A DNA stretch of 64,000 nucleotides from contig JACKLX010000008.1 of the NCBI GenBank assembly GCA_024235695.1, forward strand, positions 97,573 through 161,572. The letters are read 5' to 3'. A program made the position numbers and the translations under genes. The stretch comes from Accumulibacter sp. GTDB lineage: Bacteria > Pseudomonadota > Gammaproteobacteria > Burkholderiales > Rhodocyclaceae. Below the pieces are notes generated by a model. The model saw only the letters and a program-made list of their open reading frames with translations. It had not been told where the DNA came from and did no database searches. Shown in pieces: positions 32,801 through 40,900 of this stretch. Position 1 is the first letter of the stretch; each line of letters starts with the position of its first letter.

Positions 32801-35487
32801 AGATCGCCCAGGCCAACCTGCCGGCCAGCGTCGACGTCGGCGCCTTCCGGCTCGGCAGCGCCGCCAGCCAGGCGATCAACATCGCCAACAGCAGCCTCGC
32901 CCCGGCCGGTTTCCAGGAAGGCCTCGACGCCAGCGTCGGCGGCAGCAGCGGCAAGGCCACCGCCAGCGGCGGACCGATCAGCAACCTCGCGCAGGGCGCC
33001 AGCTCCAGCGCCCTCAGCGTCGGCATCGACAACGCCACCGCCAGCGCCGGCATCAACACCGGCAGCGTCACCATCCAGCTCGCCAGCAACGGCAGCACCA
33101 CCTCCGGGCTGGCGACCCTCGCCCTGCCGGACGCCACCATCAATGTCAGCGGCACCGGCTACAACGCCGCCGTCGGCAGCGCCACGCCGGACCCGGTCGT
33201 ACTCGCCAACCAGCGCACCGGCGGCAGCCAGAGCCAGGTCCTCACCGTCAGCAACAGCGCACCGGCCGGCAGCTTCACCGAAAAACTCAACGCCGGCTTC
33301 GGCAGCACCACCGGCAACGCCACCCACAACGGCGGCACCGTCAGCCTGCTCGCCGCCGGCGACCCCGGCAGCACCGCCATGGCCGTCGGCGTAGACACCA
33401 GCACCGCCGGCGCCCGCAGCGGCACCGTCACCCTCAACTACCAGACCGACGGCAACGGCACCAGCGGCCTCGCCGCCGCCAGCGCCGGCTCGCAAGTGAT
33501 CAACGTCTCCGGCAACGTCTACCAGCTCGCCAGCGGCCAGCTCAACAGCTCGCCGCTCAACTTCGGCACCGTCCAGGTCGGCCAGTCGGTCAGTCGGGTC
33601 CTCAGCATCAGCAACACCGCCAGCGGCGCCACCGGCTTCGTCGAAGACCTCAACGCCGCCTTTGGCGCCAGTTCCGGTATTGGCAGCAGCCTGATCAGCG
33701 GCAGCGGCAGCATCAGCGGCCTGGTGGCCGGCGCCACCAACGCCAGCGGCATGACCGTCACCGTCGACACCGGTGCCGCCGCCACGGTCAACGGCGCCAT
33801 CGCCGTCAACTTCGCCAGCGCCGGCGCCGTCAATGGCGTCAGCAACGGACTCGGCACCTTCGCCCTGGGCTCCGTCGACTACGGCGTGCAGGGGATGATC
33901 GAGACGCAGGTCAACATCATCAACACCGCCAGCCCGGTGATCAACAACAGCCCGATCGCCCTCGGCAACGTCCGCATCGGCGACGCCTCGCCGACCGCCC
34001 TGGTCAGCGTCAGCAACCAGGCCACCAGCGCCCCGCAAGCCGCGCTCAACGCGACGATCAGCGGCAACGGGCCGATCACCGCCAGCGGCGCCTTCAACCT
34101 GCTCGATCCGGGCGCCACCAACCACAGCGACCTGCAGGTGGCGATGAACACCGCCAGCGCCGGCGCGATCAACGGCACCGCCACCATCGCCTTCGTCTCC
34201 GACGCCAACAACGTCGGCGGCTGCGCGCCCAACTGCCAGCTCGACCTGCCCAGCCAGGACGTCACCGTCAGCGGCGCCGTCTATCGCCTCGCCAACCCGC
34301 TGCTCAACACCACCGCGCTCAGCCTCGCCGCCCGCGTCGGCGACGCCGCGCCGAGTGCCGCGATCAGCGTCAGCAACAGCTCGCCCGATAGCTATACCGA
34401 AGGCCTCAAGGTCAGCACCGGCAGCGCCCCGGCGGGCTTCAGCAACAGCGGCAGCATCGCCAACCTGGTGGCCGGCGGCACCGACGCCAGCAGCGTCAAG
34501 GTCGCGCTCGACACCGCCACCGCCGGCATCTTCAACGGCACCCAGACGCTCGACTTCGTGTCGACCGGAGCGGGAACCACCGGCGCCGCCGATATCGGCG
34601 TCGGCAACGGCAACGTCGCGGTCAGCGGCAAGGTGTATACGCCGGCGGTGGCGACGCTCAATACGACCAACGTCAACTTCGGCATCGTGCACGTCGGCGA
34701 TACCGTCAGCCAGGCCATCTCGGTGAGCAACACGGCGCCGGTCAGCGCGTTGAACGACGTCCTGCGCGGCGAGTTCAGCAGCGCCAGCGCCTCGTTCTCC
34801 GGCGGCGGCACGCTCGGCGCCGGGATCGACGCCGGTGCCACCGACAACAGCCGCCTGAGCGTCGGCATGGCCACCACGACTGCCGGCAACCTCAGTGGCA
34901 GCGCGAGCTTCAGCATGCGCAGCCACGACGTCGACCTCAGCGACCAGGCGTTGGCCGACCTGACGGTGGGACTGAGCGGTACGGTCAACAACTACGCCAG
35001 CTCGATCTTTACCTTCGGCAGCGGCGCCGGTCACTTCAGCGGCAGCGGCAACAGCTTCGAGCTCGACTTCGGCACGCAGCTGGTCGGTTCCGGCGCGCTG
35101 ACCAGCACGCTGTTTGCCGGCAACGGCGCCATTGGTCCGGCCGACCTGCTCGACGGCGACTTCAGCTTCCTCGACACCATCGACTTCGTGCAGGCCGGTT
35201 TCGGCCCGTTCTTCAACCTCGGTGCCGGTGATCTGAGCAGCGCGCTGTTGCTCGCCTTCAATACCAGCAACGTCGGCGACTACATCGACACCATCCTGCT
35301 GAGCGGTTTCGGTCACAACGCCAGCGGCTACCGTGATGCCGTCGCCGACGTCACGCTCACCGTGCGGGGCCGCGTGATCCAGGGTGGCGGCGACGTTCCC
35401 GAGCCGGGAACGCTGTGGCTGGCGACCCTCGCGCTGCTGGCGATCGGCCGCCGCGCCATCCGGCGCACGCTGGGCAGAGCGGGCTGA
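26854..35487 (+). CDS. Giant repetitive PEP-CTERM surface or matrix protein
   Basis: Product is about 2,877 residues. The ATG at 26854 is preferred over one at 26827 because GGAG lies 9 bases before it and a signal peptide follows directly (about residues 1-35, ending APGAQA). Residues of about 135-1150 are four repeats of 288 residues, rich in Gly, Thr, Asn and Ser, that look like a beta-helix. After a linker, about eleven repeats of roughly 110-130 residues follow (FGTVQVGQSVSRVLSISN type), resembling choice-of-anchor-D/HYDIN-like immunoglobulin-fold domains. A unique domain and the sorting signal VPEPGT, hydrophobic helix and basic tail end the protein. It should be exported, cut by exosortase and placed in the matrix, as an adhesin or scaffold. 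DNA repeats inside are listed separately. The third base is strongly biased to C and G. Confidence 0.9.
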   Translation: MKNNNARSVSVRPVGRLLALPMALAMIGVAPGAQAANFACDWIANAGSWLASANWSTCNSAYPNNGGGNTFDATINTGGYTVDLTSPVSIGTLTISQNTLNNSSTLTTTGGVVISSYGGTLLGGTYVGSGGTAVSFASGAYGTLDNVTLRGNLDLSATSATAYFVNGLAVRDVSGSNPGVINVTGNGAWLQSQGTQTLNGATVHLGGAVGGSSIYSGVGTLTLGANLQVLADGAGSYAYVYGGPIVNEGSMAFSNGFGNAIFPSEFTNKGTITVAPAAALSITPTTLTNSATGSITGGDGSSIQFGGAAASNAGTITMNGAGGTTVLQMGYAGNPGDQPYYQWTNTGTINVTDTELRLGGYFMQSDIGTINRTGGTVKLNGFLENSGQTLDISASSPLDGLRMAGGTIHGGTVLGNAAANLFATDSSSGTLDGVTVHGNLDVTGYGATAFFVNGLSVKDSSGSNPGVINVTGPAAYLQSNGTQTLDNATVHLGGASSAGFIYSGAGTLTLGANLQVLADGAGSYGQLYGGPIVNEGSIAFSNGHYNNTINPSEFTNKGTITVDPATTLYITPTTLTNSATGSITGGDGSSIQFGGAAASNAGTITMNGAGGTTVLQMGYAGNPGDQPYYQWTNTGTINVTDTELRLGGYFMQSDIGTINRTGGTVKLNGFLENSGQTLDISASSPLDGLRMAGGTIHGGTVLGNAAANLFATDYSSGTLDGATVHGNLDVTGYGAAAFFVNGLSVKDSSGSNPGVINVTGPAAYLQSNGTQTLDNATVHLGGASSAGFIYSGAGTLTLGANLQVLADGAGSYGQLYGGPIVNEGSIAFSNGHYNNTINPSEFTNKGTITVDPATTLYITPTTLTNSATGSITGGDGSSIQFGGAAASNAGTITMNGAGGTTVLQMGYAGNPGDQPYYQWTNTGTINVTDTELRLGGYFMQSDIGTINRTGGTVKLNGFLENSGQTLDISASSPLDGLRMAGGTIHGGTVLGNAAANLFATDYSSGTLDGVTVHGDLDLTAYGATAYFVNGLSVKDSSGSNPGVINVTGLGAYLYSLGTQTLDQATVHLGGASSTAYLYSGSGTLTLGPDLQVLADGVGSYGYIYGGPIVNNGSMSFSNGSASNYIAPSEFTNNGTIASSNGSVVLIQPTTFTNLVAGTLTGGSYQAYAGSEISLQQSSISPVATLAADVVLSGAGSRLRTYDTLTGTYTALEDSLTTITAAGALHVLANRDYATSKAISNQGTLELGGGSFTAPTLTNAGTLRGFGSVVPAIANSGLVRASGGTLIAQAGVNGSGNIEVASGATLDLSSAAGASSGQRLTMDGALNLGGQNLVVSKDYSNANFGTGNSFNRRNNVSGAGQLIGQNAAQTVVGQVVSAGANSFTVELGNVRGGTSASKTFQVQNSGSGADIRGAVQSAGAGNVTDGRLSLTTGNFGPLAVGASSGDYTISFNASSGGALTGQKAGVVSNFDNVATQTITINGFASVLAQGSATPSTDPVNLGNFRVGATAPAQNFDVSNLTSGSGAERLGIGSAGASGNFAAVNNLGSNLIGPGAQQTAAVTATVNNGVAGINNGAVTLQYTTNGQLIDPAFVTQNANAQTINLQATGYNAAVGSATPDPVVLANQRTGGSQSQVLTVSNSAPAGSFTEKLNAGFGSTTGNATHNSGTVSLLAAGDPGSTAMAVGVDTSTAGARSGTVTLNYQTDGNGTSGLAAASAGSQVINVSGNVYQLASGQLNSSPLNFGTVQVGQSVSRVLSISNTASGATGFVEDLNAAFGASSGIGSSLISGSGSISGLVAGATNASGMTVTVDTGAAATVNGAIAVNFASAGAVNGVSNGLGTFALGSVDYGVQGMIETQVNIINTASPVINNSPIALGNVRIGDASPTALVSVSNQATSAPQAALNATISGNGPITASGAFNLLDPGATNHSDLQVAMNTASAGAINGTATIAFVSDANNVGGCAPNCQLDLPSQDVTVSGGVYQIAQANLPASVDVGAFRLGSAASQAINIANSSLAPAGFQEGLDASVGGSSGKATASGGPISNLAQGASSSALSVGIDNATASAGINTGSVTIQLASNGSTTSGLATLALPDATINVSGTGYNAAVGSATPDPVVLANQRTGGSQSQVLTVSNSAPAGSFTEKLNAGFGSTTGNATHNGGTVSLLAAGDPGSTAMAVGVDTSTAGARSGTVTLNYQTDGNGTSGLAAASAGSQVINVSGNVYQLASGQLNSSPLNFGTVQVGQSVSRVLSISNTASGATGFVEDLNAAFGASSGIGSSLISGSGSISGLVAGATNASGMTVTVDTGAAATVNGAIAVNFASAGAVNGVSNGLGTFALGSVDYGVQGMIETQVNIINTASPVINNSPIALGNVRIGDASPTALVSVSNQATSAPQAALNATISGNGPITASGAFNLLDPGATNHSDLQVAMNTASAGAINGTATIAFVSDANNVGGCAPNCQLDLPSQDVTVSGAVYRLANPLLNTTALSLAARVGDAAPSAAISVSNSSPDSYTEGLKVSTGSAPAGFSNSGSIANLVAGGTDASSVKVALDTATAGIFNGTQTLDFVSTGAGTTGAADIGVGNGNVAVSGKVYTPAVATLNTTNVNFGIVHVGDTVSQAISVSNTAPVSALNDVLRGEFSSASASFSGGGTLGAGIDAGATDNSRLSVGMATTTAGNLSGSASFSMRSHDVDLSDQALADLTVGLSGTVNNYASSIFTFGSGAGHFSGSGNSFELDFGTQLVGSGALTSTLFAGNGAIGPADLLDGDFSFLDTIDFVQAGFGPFFNLGAGDLSSALLLAFNTSNVGDYIDTILLSGFGHNASGYRDAVADVTLTVRGRVIQGGGDVPEPGTLWLATLALLAIGRRAIRRTLGRAG
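27256..30320 (+). repeat. Four tandem 864-bp repeats inside the giant PEP-CTERM gene
   Basis: The period is exactly 864 bases (288 codons). Approximate units are 27256-28119, 28120-28983, 28984-29847 and 29848 to about 30320 (partial). Units two and three are nearly identical at the DNA level, differing by a few bases near their start (for example GACTCC against GACTAC). The first half of unit one and most of unit four are diverged. The in-frame period preserves the protein reading frame. Confidence 0.9.
31668..32791 (+). repeat. 1,124-bp direct repeat, copy A
   Basis: Copy A matches 33153-34276 with an offset of exactly 1,485 bases (495 codons). I counted three substitutions: two near 31850 and one near 32580. 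It encodes three anchor-D-like domains. Confidence 0.9.
33153..34276 (+). repeat. 1,124-bp direct repeat, copy B
   Basis: Second copy of the segment at 31668-32791. The 361 bases between the copies encode one diverged domain of the same type, so the duplicated block is four domains long with three nearly identical. Confidence 0.9.
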
Positions 35488-35676
35488 CCGGGCAAGCGGG
35501 CCCAGCGCCAGCGGGTCGCTGGTAACGCTCGGGGCGAGGCGCCCGGTTCGCTCTCGCGGGTCGTTCGGGTCGATTGCGAACGGTCCGCGAACGGCGCTTC
35601 GCGAGCGTCCGGCCGGGCTCCCGCCGGGCTGAAAACTGATCTAAGATGGCAACCCTTTCCCCCCTGAAAGAAGCAC

Positions 35677-36021
35677 ATGCTGAAGCAAACCGAGTTCAGA
35701 CTGCTTACCCTGATCGCTGCCGCGACGCTGCTGGTGGCCCTGGCCAACATCGTCCTGTTCAGCCAGAACCGCGACCGGCAGCAGGAAGTGACGTCACGCG
35801 GGCAATACATCCAGCAGAGCGTTCAGCTCGAGGGTCTGTACCGCGAGATCGTCAAGGCGCTGGCCGATCTGGCGGTGCGCAACAACGACAAGCCGATCCG
35901 CGACATGCTTGCCGCGCAGGGGATCTCGGTGACGGCCAGCCCGGCGCCGGCGGCGGCAACTGCCGCGGCGACTGCCACGGCGACGCCAGCGGCGGCCGAG
36001 CTGAAGAAAGGAGGGAAGTGA
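35677..36021 (+). CDS. Small single-pass membrane protein, paralogue of the next gene
   Basis: Product is 114 residues. One membrane segment (about residues 8-29: LLTLIAAATLLVALANIVLF) is followed by a helical, probably coiled-coil region (RDRQQEVTSRGQYIQQSVQ to MLAAQGISVT) and an Ala/Thr/Pro-rich tail of about 30 residues ending in Lys-Gly-Gly-Lys. I do not recognise a family. The helical part aligns with that of the next protein (ERQ or RQQ start, LA.L..R.N, R.I.D.L...G..VT). An AAAGAAGC purine stretch precedes the ATG. It lies 190 bases after the giant PEP-CTERM gene, 1 base before its paralogue. Confidence 0.72.
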   Translation: MLKQTEFRLLTLIAAATLLVALANIVLFSQNRDRQQEVTSRGQYIQQSVQLEGLYREIVKALADLAVRNNDKPIRDMLAAQGISVTASPAPAAATAAATATATPAAAELKKGGK

Positions 36022-36022
36022 G

Positions 36023-36439
36023 ATGAACGATCTTTCCGCCAGCGATTCTCCGGCGATCGGGAGACCGGCTGACGGCAACGGCCGCGGCGGCGACGCTTCG
36101 CTGGCGAATCCGCGTTCCGCCGTCGATCACGAGCGCCGCTTCAGTCCTTTCCTGCCGCTGCTGCTGGCGGTGCTGGCGGTCTTTCTGTGGACCGGTTTCC
36201 AGTGCTACCAGCTGTTTGGCGAGCGCCAGGCGCTGCTCACCGCGCACGCCAACCAGCAGCGCCTGCTCGACGAATCGGCCAAATTGCGCGGCTCGCTCGA
36301 TACGCTGGCGCGCGAAACGGCTACCCTCGCCGACCAGGGCAACGCCAGCGCCCGGCTGATCGTCGACGAACTGCGCAAGCGCGGCGTGACGATCAATCCC
36401 AACGCGGCGCCTGCCGGCAAGGCGGCCGACAGGAAATAG
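36023..36439 (+). CDS. Small single-pass membrane protein with coiled coil
   Basis: Product is 138 residues. A polar N-terminus of about 40 residues is followed by a membrane segment (PFLPLLLAVLAVFLWTGFQ, about 42-60) and a helical region with heptad-like Leu/Ala spacing (ERQALLTAHANQQRLLDESA onwards), ending at LRKRGVTINPNAAP. It is related to the preceding protein in both order and motif. It begins 1 base after that gene's stop, with GGAGGGAAG as ribosome-binding site, so the pair is one operon. Role unknown; a membrane-anchored partner pair is plausible. Confidence 0.72.
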   Translation: MNDLSASDSPAIGRPADGNGRGGDASLANPRSAVDHERRFSPFLPLLLAVLAVFLWTGFQCYQLFGERQALLTAHANQQRLLDESAKLRGSLDTLARETATLADQGNASARLIVDELRKRGVTINPNAAPAGKAADRK

Positions 36440-36610
36440 CCTTGTCGATGCGCTCGCGGCGGGGCGGGTGAATGGGTTGCGCTATCGATCGGCCAGGCAG
36501 CCGCCGATCGCGCTAGACTGTGTGCCTCGCCGACTCCCGCCCGACCGCCGTCCGGGCGATCCGCCCGTCATGGATTTTCCGATCAAGCTGCTTCCCTTGC
36601 TCGCGCGCTG

Positions 36611-37873
36611 ATGGCCAGCGGCCCCGAGGCGATGGCTCGCATTCCGCTGACGCTCGCCGATCTGCAGGCGGCACGCGCGCGCATCGCGTCGCTGATCCTG
36701 GCGACGCCGCTGTGGCTCAACGATCCGCTGTCGCGCGAGTTCGCCGTGCCGATCCATTTCAAGCTCGAGAACCTGCAACCGACCGGTTCATTCAAGTTGC
36801 GTGGCGCCAGTCACAAGGTCGACCGGCTGCTCGCCAGCGGCCGCGAGTTGCGGGGAGTGATCGCCGCGTCGGCCGGCAACCACGCGCAGGGCGTCGCACG
36901 CGCGGCGCTGGTCAAGGGCTTGCCGGCGACCGTCGTGATGCCGGTCGCCGCGCCATTGACCAAGATCGAAGCGTGTCGCGGCCTCGGCGCCGAGGTCGTG
37001 CTGGCCGGAACCACCCTCGAGGAGGCGAGGACGCTGGCCGAGCGCCTGGCTGGCGAACGCGGGCTGGAATTCATCCATCCCTACGACGACTGGCAGATCA
37101 TCGCCGGGCAGGCGAGTGCCGGTCTGGAAATCGTCGAAGTCTTGCCGACCGCGACGCTGGTGATCGTTCCGCTCGGCGGCGGCGGCCTCATTTCGGGCGT
37201 CGCGCTGGCGATCAAGCTGCAACGGCCGGACGTGTGCATCGTCGGCGTGCAGACCGAGACGGTCGCGCCGTTCAGGCGCTTTCTCGACGATGGCAGCCTC
37301 GAAGTCGTGTCGCCGTCGGCGCACACCATCGCCGACGGCATCAAGGTCAAGGCGCCCGGGGAGCTGACCCGGCAGGTGATCGCGCGCTACGTCGACGCCA
37401 TCGTGACCGTTGACGACAATGCCATCGCCGAGGCGATGGTCTGCCTGCTCGAGCGCACGCGGACGATCGGCGAGGGTGCTGGCGTCGTCGCACTGGCGGC
37501 GCTGCTCAAGGGCAAGATCGTGCCGCGGCCGCATGATCGCGTCGTCGTTCTGGTCAGTGGCGGCAATGCCGACATGACGCTGGTTGGCCGCTCGATCGAC
37601 TATGGTCTGGCGTCGAGCGGCCGGCTGATGAGCGTCGCCGTGCGCGTCGCCGATTCGCCGGGCCGACTGGCGGCGCTGCTCGGCGTCGTCGCCGAACACG
37701 GCATGAACGTTCGGCACGTCGAACATCGGCGCGGCGAACTGCACGTGCCGGTGGGGATGACCGAAATCATCATGCAGATCGAGACGCGCGATTTCGCGCA
37801 CCAGGGCGAATTGCTCGATCATTTTGCGGCGCAGGGCCTTGATGCGCGCAACCTCATCGGTGCGGTCGAATAG
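36611..37873 (+). CDS. Threonine ammonia-lyase (threonine dehydratase) with ACT domain
   Basis: Product is 420 residues. It is a PLP enzyme that deaminates threonine to 2-oxobutyrate. The Schiff-base lysine is Lys62 in PTGSFKLRG, the serine/asparagine loop is SAGNHAQGVA, and the glycine-rich phosphate loop is PLGGGGLISG. A single ACT-like regulatory domain occupies the last 85 residues (MSVAVRVADSPGRLAALLGVV onwards). The short one-ACT form matches the TdcB/IlvA-short type and not the two-domain IlvA of enteric bacteria. A second ATG at 36632 is a possible start. Neighbours are unrelated. Confidence 0.9.
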   Translation: MASGPEAMARIPLTLADLQAARARIASLILATPLWLNDPLSREFAVPIHFKLENLQPTGSFKLRGASHKVDRLLASGRELRGVIAASAGNHAQGVARAALVKGLPATVVMPVAAPLTKIEACRGLGAEVVLAGTTLEEARTLAERLAGERGLEFIHPYDDWQIIAGQASAGLEIVEVLPTATLVIVPLGGGGLISGVALAIKLQRPDVCIVGVQTETVAPFRRFLDDGSLEVVSPSAHTIADGIKVKAPGELTRQVIARYVDAIVTVDDNAIAEAMVCLLERTRTIGEGAGVVALAALLKGKIVPRPHDRVVVLVSGGNADMTLVGRSIDYGLASSGRLMSVAVRVADSPGRLAALLGVVAEHGMNVRHVEHRRGELHVPVGMTEIIMQIETRDFAHQGELLDHFAAQGLDARNLIGAVE

Positions 37874-37927
37874 ACCCGCGTCCCCCTGGCGATCACGCGT
37901 TTCCCTTTTTCCCCTGAGCCCGGCGCC

Positions 37928-40900
37928 TTGACCACTGAAACCCGTTCACCACAAGCGTCTACCGGCGAGCCCTCGTCGGCACGTCCGCTGTGGTTCTGGC
38001 TGGCCGTGCGATTCGTCCTGGCCGGGGTCTTGCCGCTGCTGCTGGTTGCCGCGCTGGTGCTGTGGGTGCGTCTGCCGCAGGCCCTCGCCGACCTCGAAAA
38101 CCGCCACCAGGAGCTGGCGCGCGCGGTCTCCGGGCAGGTCGAAGTGCACCTGCTCGGGGCGGGGCGCGAACTGGCGGCAATCGCCGAGCACCTTCGCCAG
38201 CGCAGCGATCAGCCGCCGTCGTTCTGGTTTACCGTGCTCGATGCGCACGTCGGCGCCGGCGACGTGTTCGCGGCGATCTACATCGTCGACCTGCGTGACT
38301 CGGTGTACGCCGTCGGCCTGCCCGAGGGACGGCGAAGCCGGCGCAGCGAACTGCTGACCATCGACCTGTCACGGGCGGCTTTCGTCGCCGAAGCGCGTGC
38401 CGGCAACCAGCGTTTGTGGTCCGAGGTCTTTCTCTCGGCGGTCAGTGCCCGGCTGGCGGTCAGCCTGGCGATCCCGGTCGGCGATGAGGTCCTGCTTGGC
38501 GAGGTCTCGATCGACCGGCTGTCGGAGTTTCTCAAGCGCTGGCCGGGCGAGGCGGGGATGACGACGATGATTCTCGACCGTCGCGGCCAGGTGATCGCCG
38601 ATTCGCAGGTCACTTCGGCGGCCCACGAGCTCAATCTCAGCCACTTGCCGATCGTCAGCGACGGCCTGCACGGGCGCTACACGACGCGGGCGTTCGCCTG
38701 GGAGGGCAAGCAGTTCCTCGGCACGCTGGTCCGCGTTCCGCAGCTCGACTGGATGGTGCTGGTCGCGCAGCCGCGCGGCGACGTTCTCAAGCCGTTTCTG
38801 GCGACGCTGTGGGCGCTGGCTGCCGGCTTGCTGGTCGCGGTGTTGCTGGCGACCAGCACAACGCTGATCATGGCGCGTGCCTTCGCTCGCCGTCTCGGCC
38901 TGTACACCGCGCAGGCGCGCGCACTCGCCGACGGTGACTACGATCAGCGCTGGCCGGCATCCACTATCCGCGAATTCGACGGCCTGGCGGACGACCTCGA
39001 CCGCATGTCGCTGGCGATTCGCCAACGCGAAGGGGAACTGGCGAGCAGCGAGGCGCGCTTCCGCTCGGTGATCAGCAACGCGCCGGTGGTGATCTTCCAG
39101 TTCGACGAGCACGGCGTGTTCTCGCTCAGCGAAGGAAAGGGTCTGGCGGGCGCCGGACTCGAGCCCGGCGCTGCGGTCGGGCAGTCGATCTTCGAGCTCT
39201 ATCGCGACTATCCCGAGATCTGCGGGCCGGCGCGTCGGGCGATCGCCGGCGAGGCCCTGCATTTCACCGTGCGGGTGCGGGGAACCGTTTTCGAAACCTA
39301 TTTCAATCCGTTCCGGGACGGCGATGGTGCGGTGCAGGTGATGGGCGTCGCGCTTGACGTATCCGAGCGGGTGCGTGCCGAGGAACAGCTGCGGCAAGCA
39401 AACATGGTGGTCGAAAACAGCCCGGCAATGTTGTTCCGCTGGCGCGCGGTGGCCGGTTGGCCGGCGGTCTTTGCCTCGGACAACGTCAGCCAGCTCGGTT
39501 ATTCCGCCGAAGAGCTGCTCGACGGCTCGATCCAGTTTGCTGCGCTGATTCATCGCGACGATCTGGCGCGGGTCAGCGCCGAGGTGCAAGCCTACTCCGA
39601 AAACCGCGAAGACCATTTCCAGCAGGAATACCGCATCGTCGCCCGCGACGGCAGCATACGCTGGGTCGACGACCGCACGGCGGTCGAGCGAGACGCCGCC
39701 GGCGAGGTGACGCACTACCTCGGGATCGTCATCGACATCACCGCGCGCAAGCAGGCCGAACAGGCGCTTCACCTGGCCAACCGGCAGTTGCGGATGATCA
39801 GCGAGTGCAACCAGGCGCTGATTCGTGCCAGCGAAGAAAGCGAGTTGTTGACCACCGTCTGTGGCATCGTCGTCGAGGTCGGCGGTTACCGGATGGCCTG
39901 GGTCGGCTATCGGGAAGACGAGCAATCGACAAGAGTGCGGCCGGTGGCGCACGCTGGCCATCAAGCGGGCTACCTCGATCGCCTGAACTCGCCGCGGGCC
40001 GACGCCGGGCGCGATCGTTGTGCCAACGACATCGCCGTGCGTACCGGCAGCGCTTTCCTGATGCAGAACATCGCCAAGGACGCGCGCTCGTCGTCCTGGC
40101 GCGCCGACGCCGCCGAACGGGACTATGCTGCCCTGTGCGCCTTGCCGCTACGCGACGGCGAGCGGATCGTCGGCGCCTTGAGCATCTATTCGTCGGCCGC
40201 CGACGCTTTTGACACCGACGAAGTCGCCCTGCTCGGCGAACTGGCGGACGACCTCGGTTTCGGCATCACCGTGCTGCGCACCCGCGCCGAACGTACCCTG
40301 GCCGATCAGGCGCTGCGCGAAAGCGAGGCGCGCTATCGGCTGCTCTTCGACAGCAACCCGCACCCGATGTGGGTCTACGACCGCGAGACGCTGGCCTTCC
40401 TGAACGTCAATGATGCGGCGGTCAACAAGTACGGCTATTCCCGCGACGAATTCCTGACGATGACGGTCATGGACATCCGCGTCAGCGATGACACGCCGAT
40501 TCCCATCGAAGACATCGTCGACATGGACGAAGTGGGCCAGATCGATGGCGCGGTCGATTATGGCGGCGTCTGGCAGCATCGCATGAAGGATCAAACGATC
40601 ATCGACGTCGAAATCATCTCGCATGCCGTTTCCTACCAGGGGCGCCAGGCCGAACTGGTCCTGGCCGACGACATCACCGCTCGCCGTCGCTCCGAGCAGG
40701 CCCTGCTGGAGAGCGAGCTGAAGTACCGCGAACTCGTCGAGAACGCCAACAGCATCATCCTGCGCTGGAACCCCGAAGGCCAGGTCACCTTCATCAACGA
40801 GTTCGGCCTGCAGTTCTTCGGCTACGCGGAGGAGCAACTGCTCGGTCGCCACGTCGTCGGCACCATCGTGCCGCCCTTCGAGAGCAGTGGCCAGGACCTG

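Noticed and set aside
27427-35316. A 2,629-codon open frame antisense to the giant PEP-CTERM gene
   Set aside because: It mirrors the repetitive Gly/Thr/Asn/Ser-rich gene and is stop-free only because of strong third-base G/C bias. Its product is a low-complexity Ala/Val/Asp/Gly string without domains, signal or ribosome-binding site.
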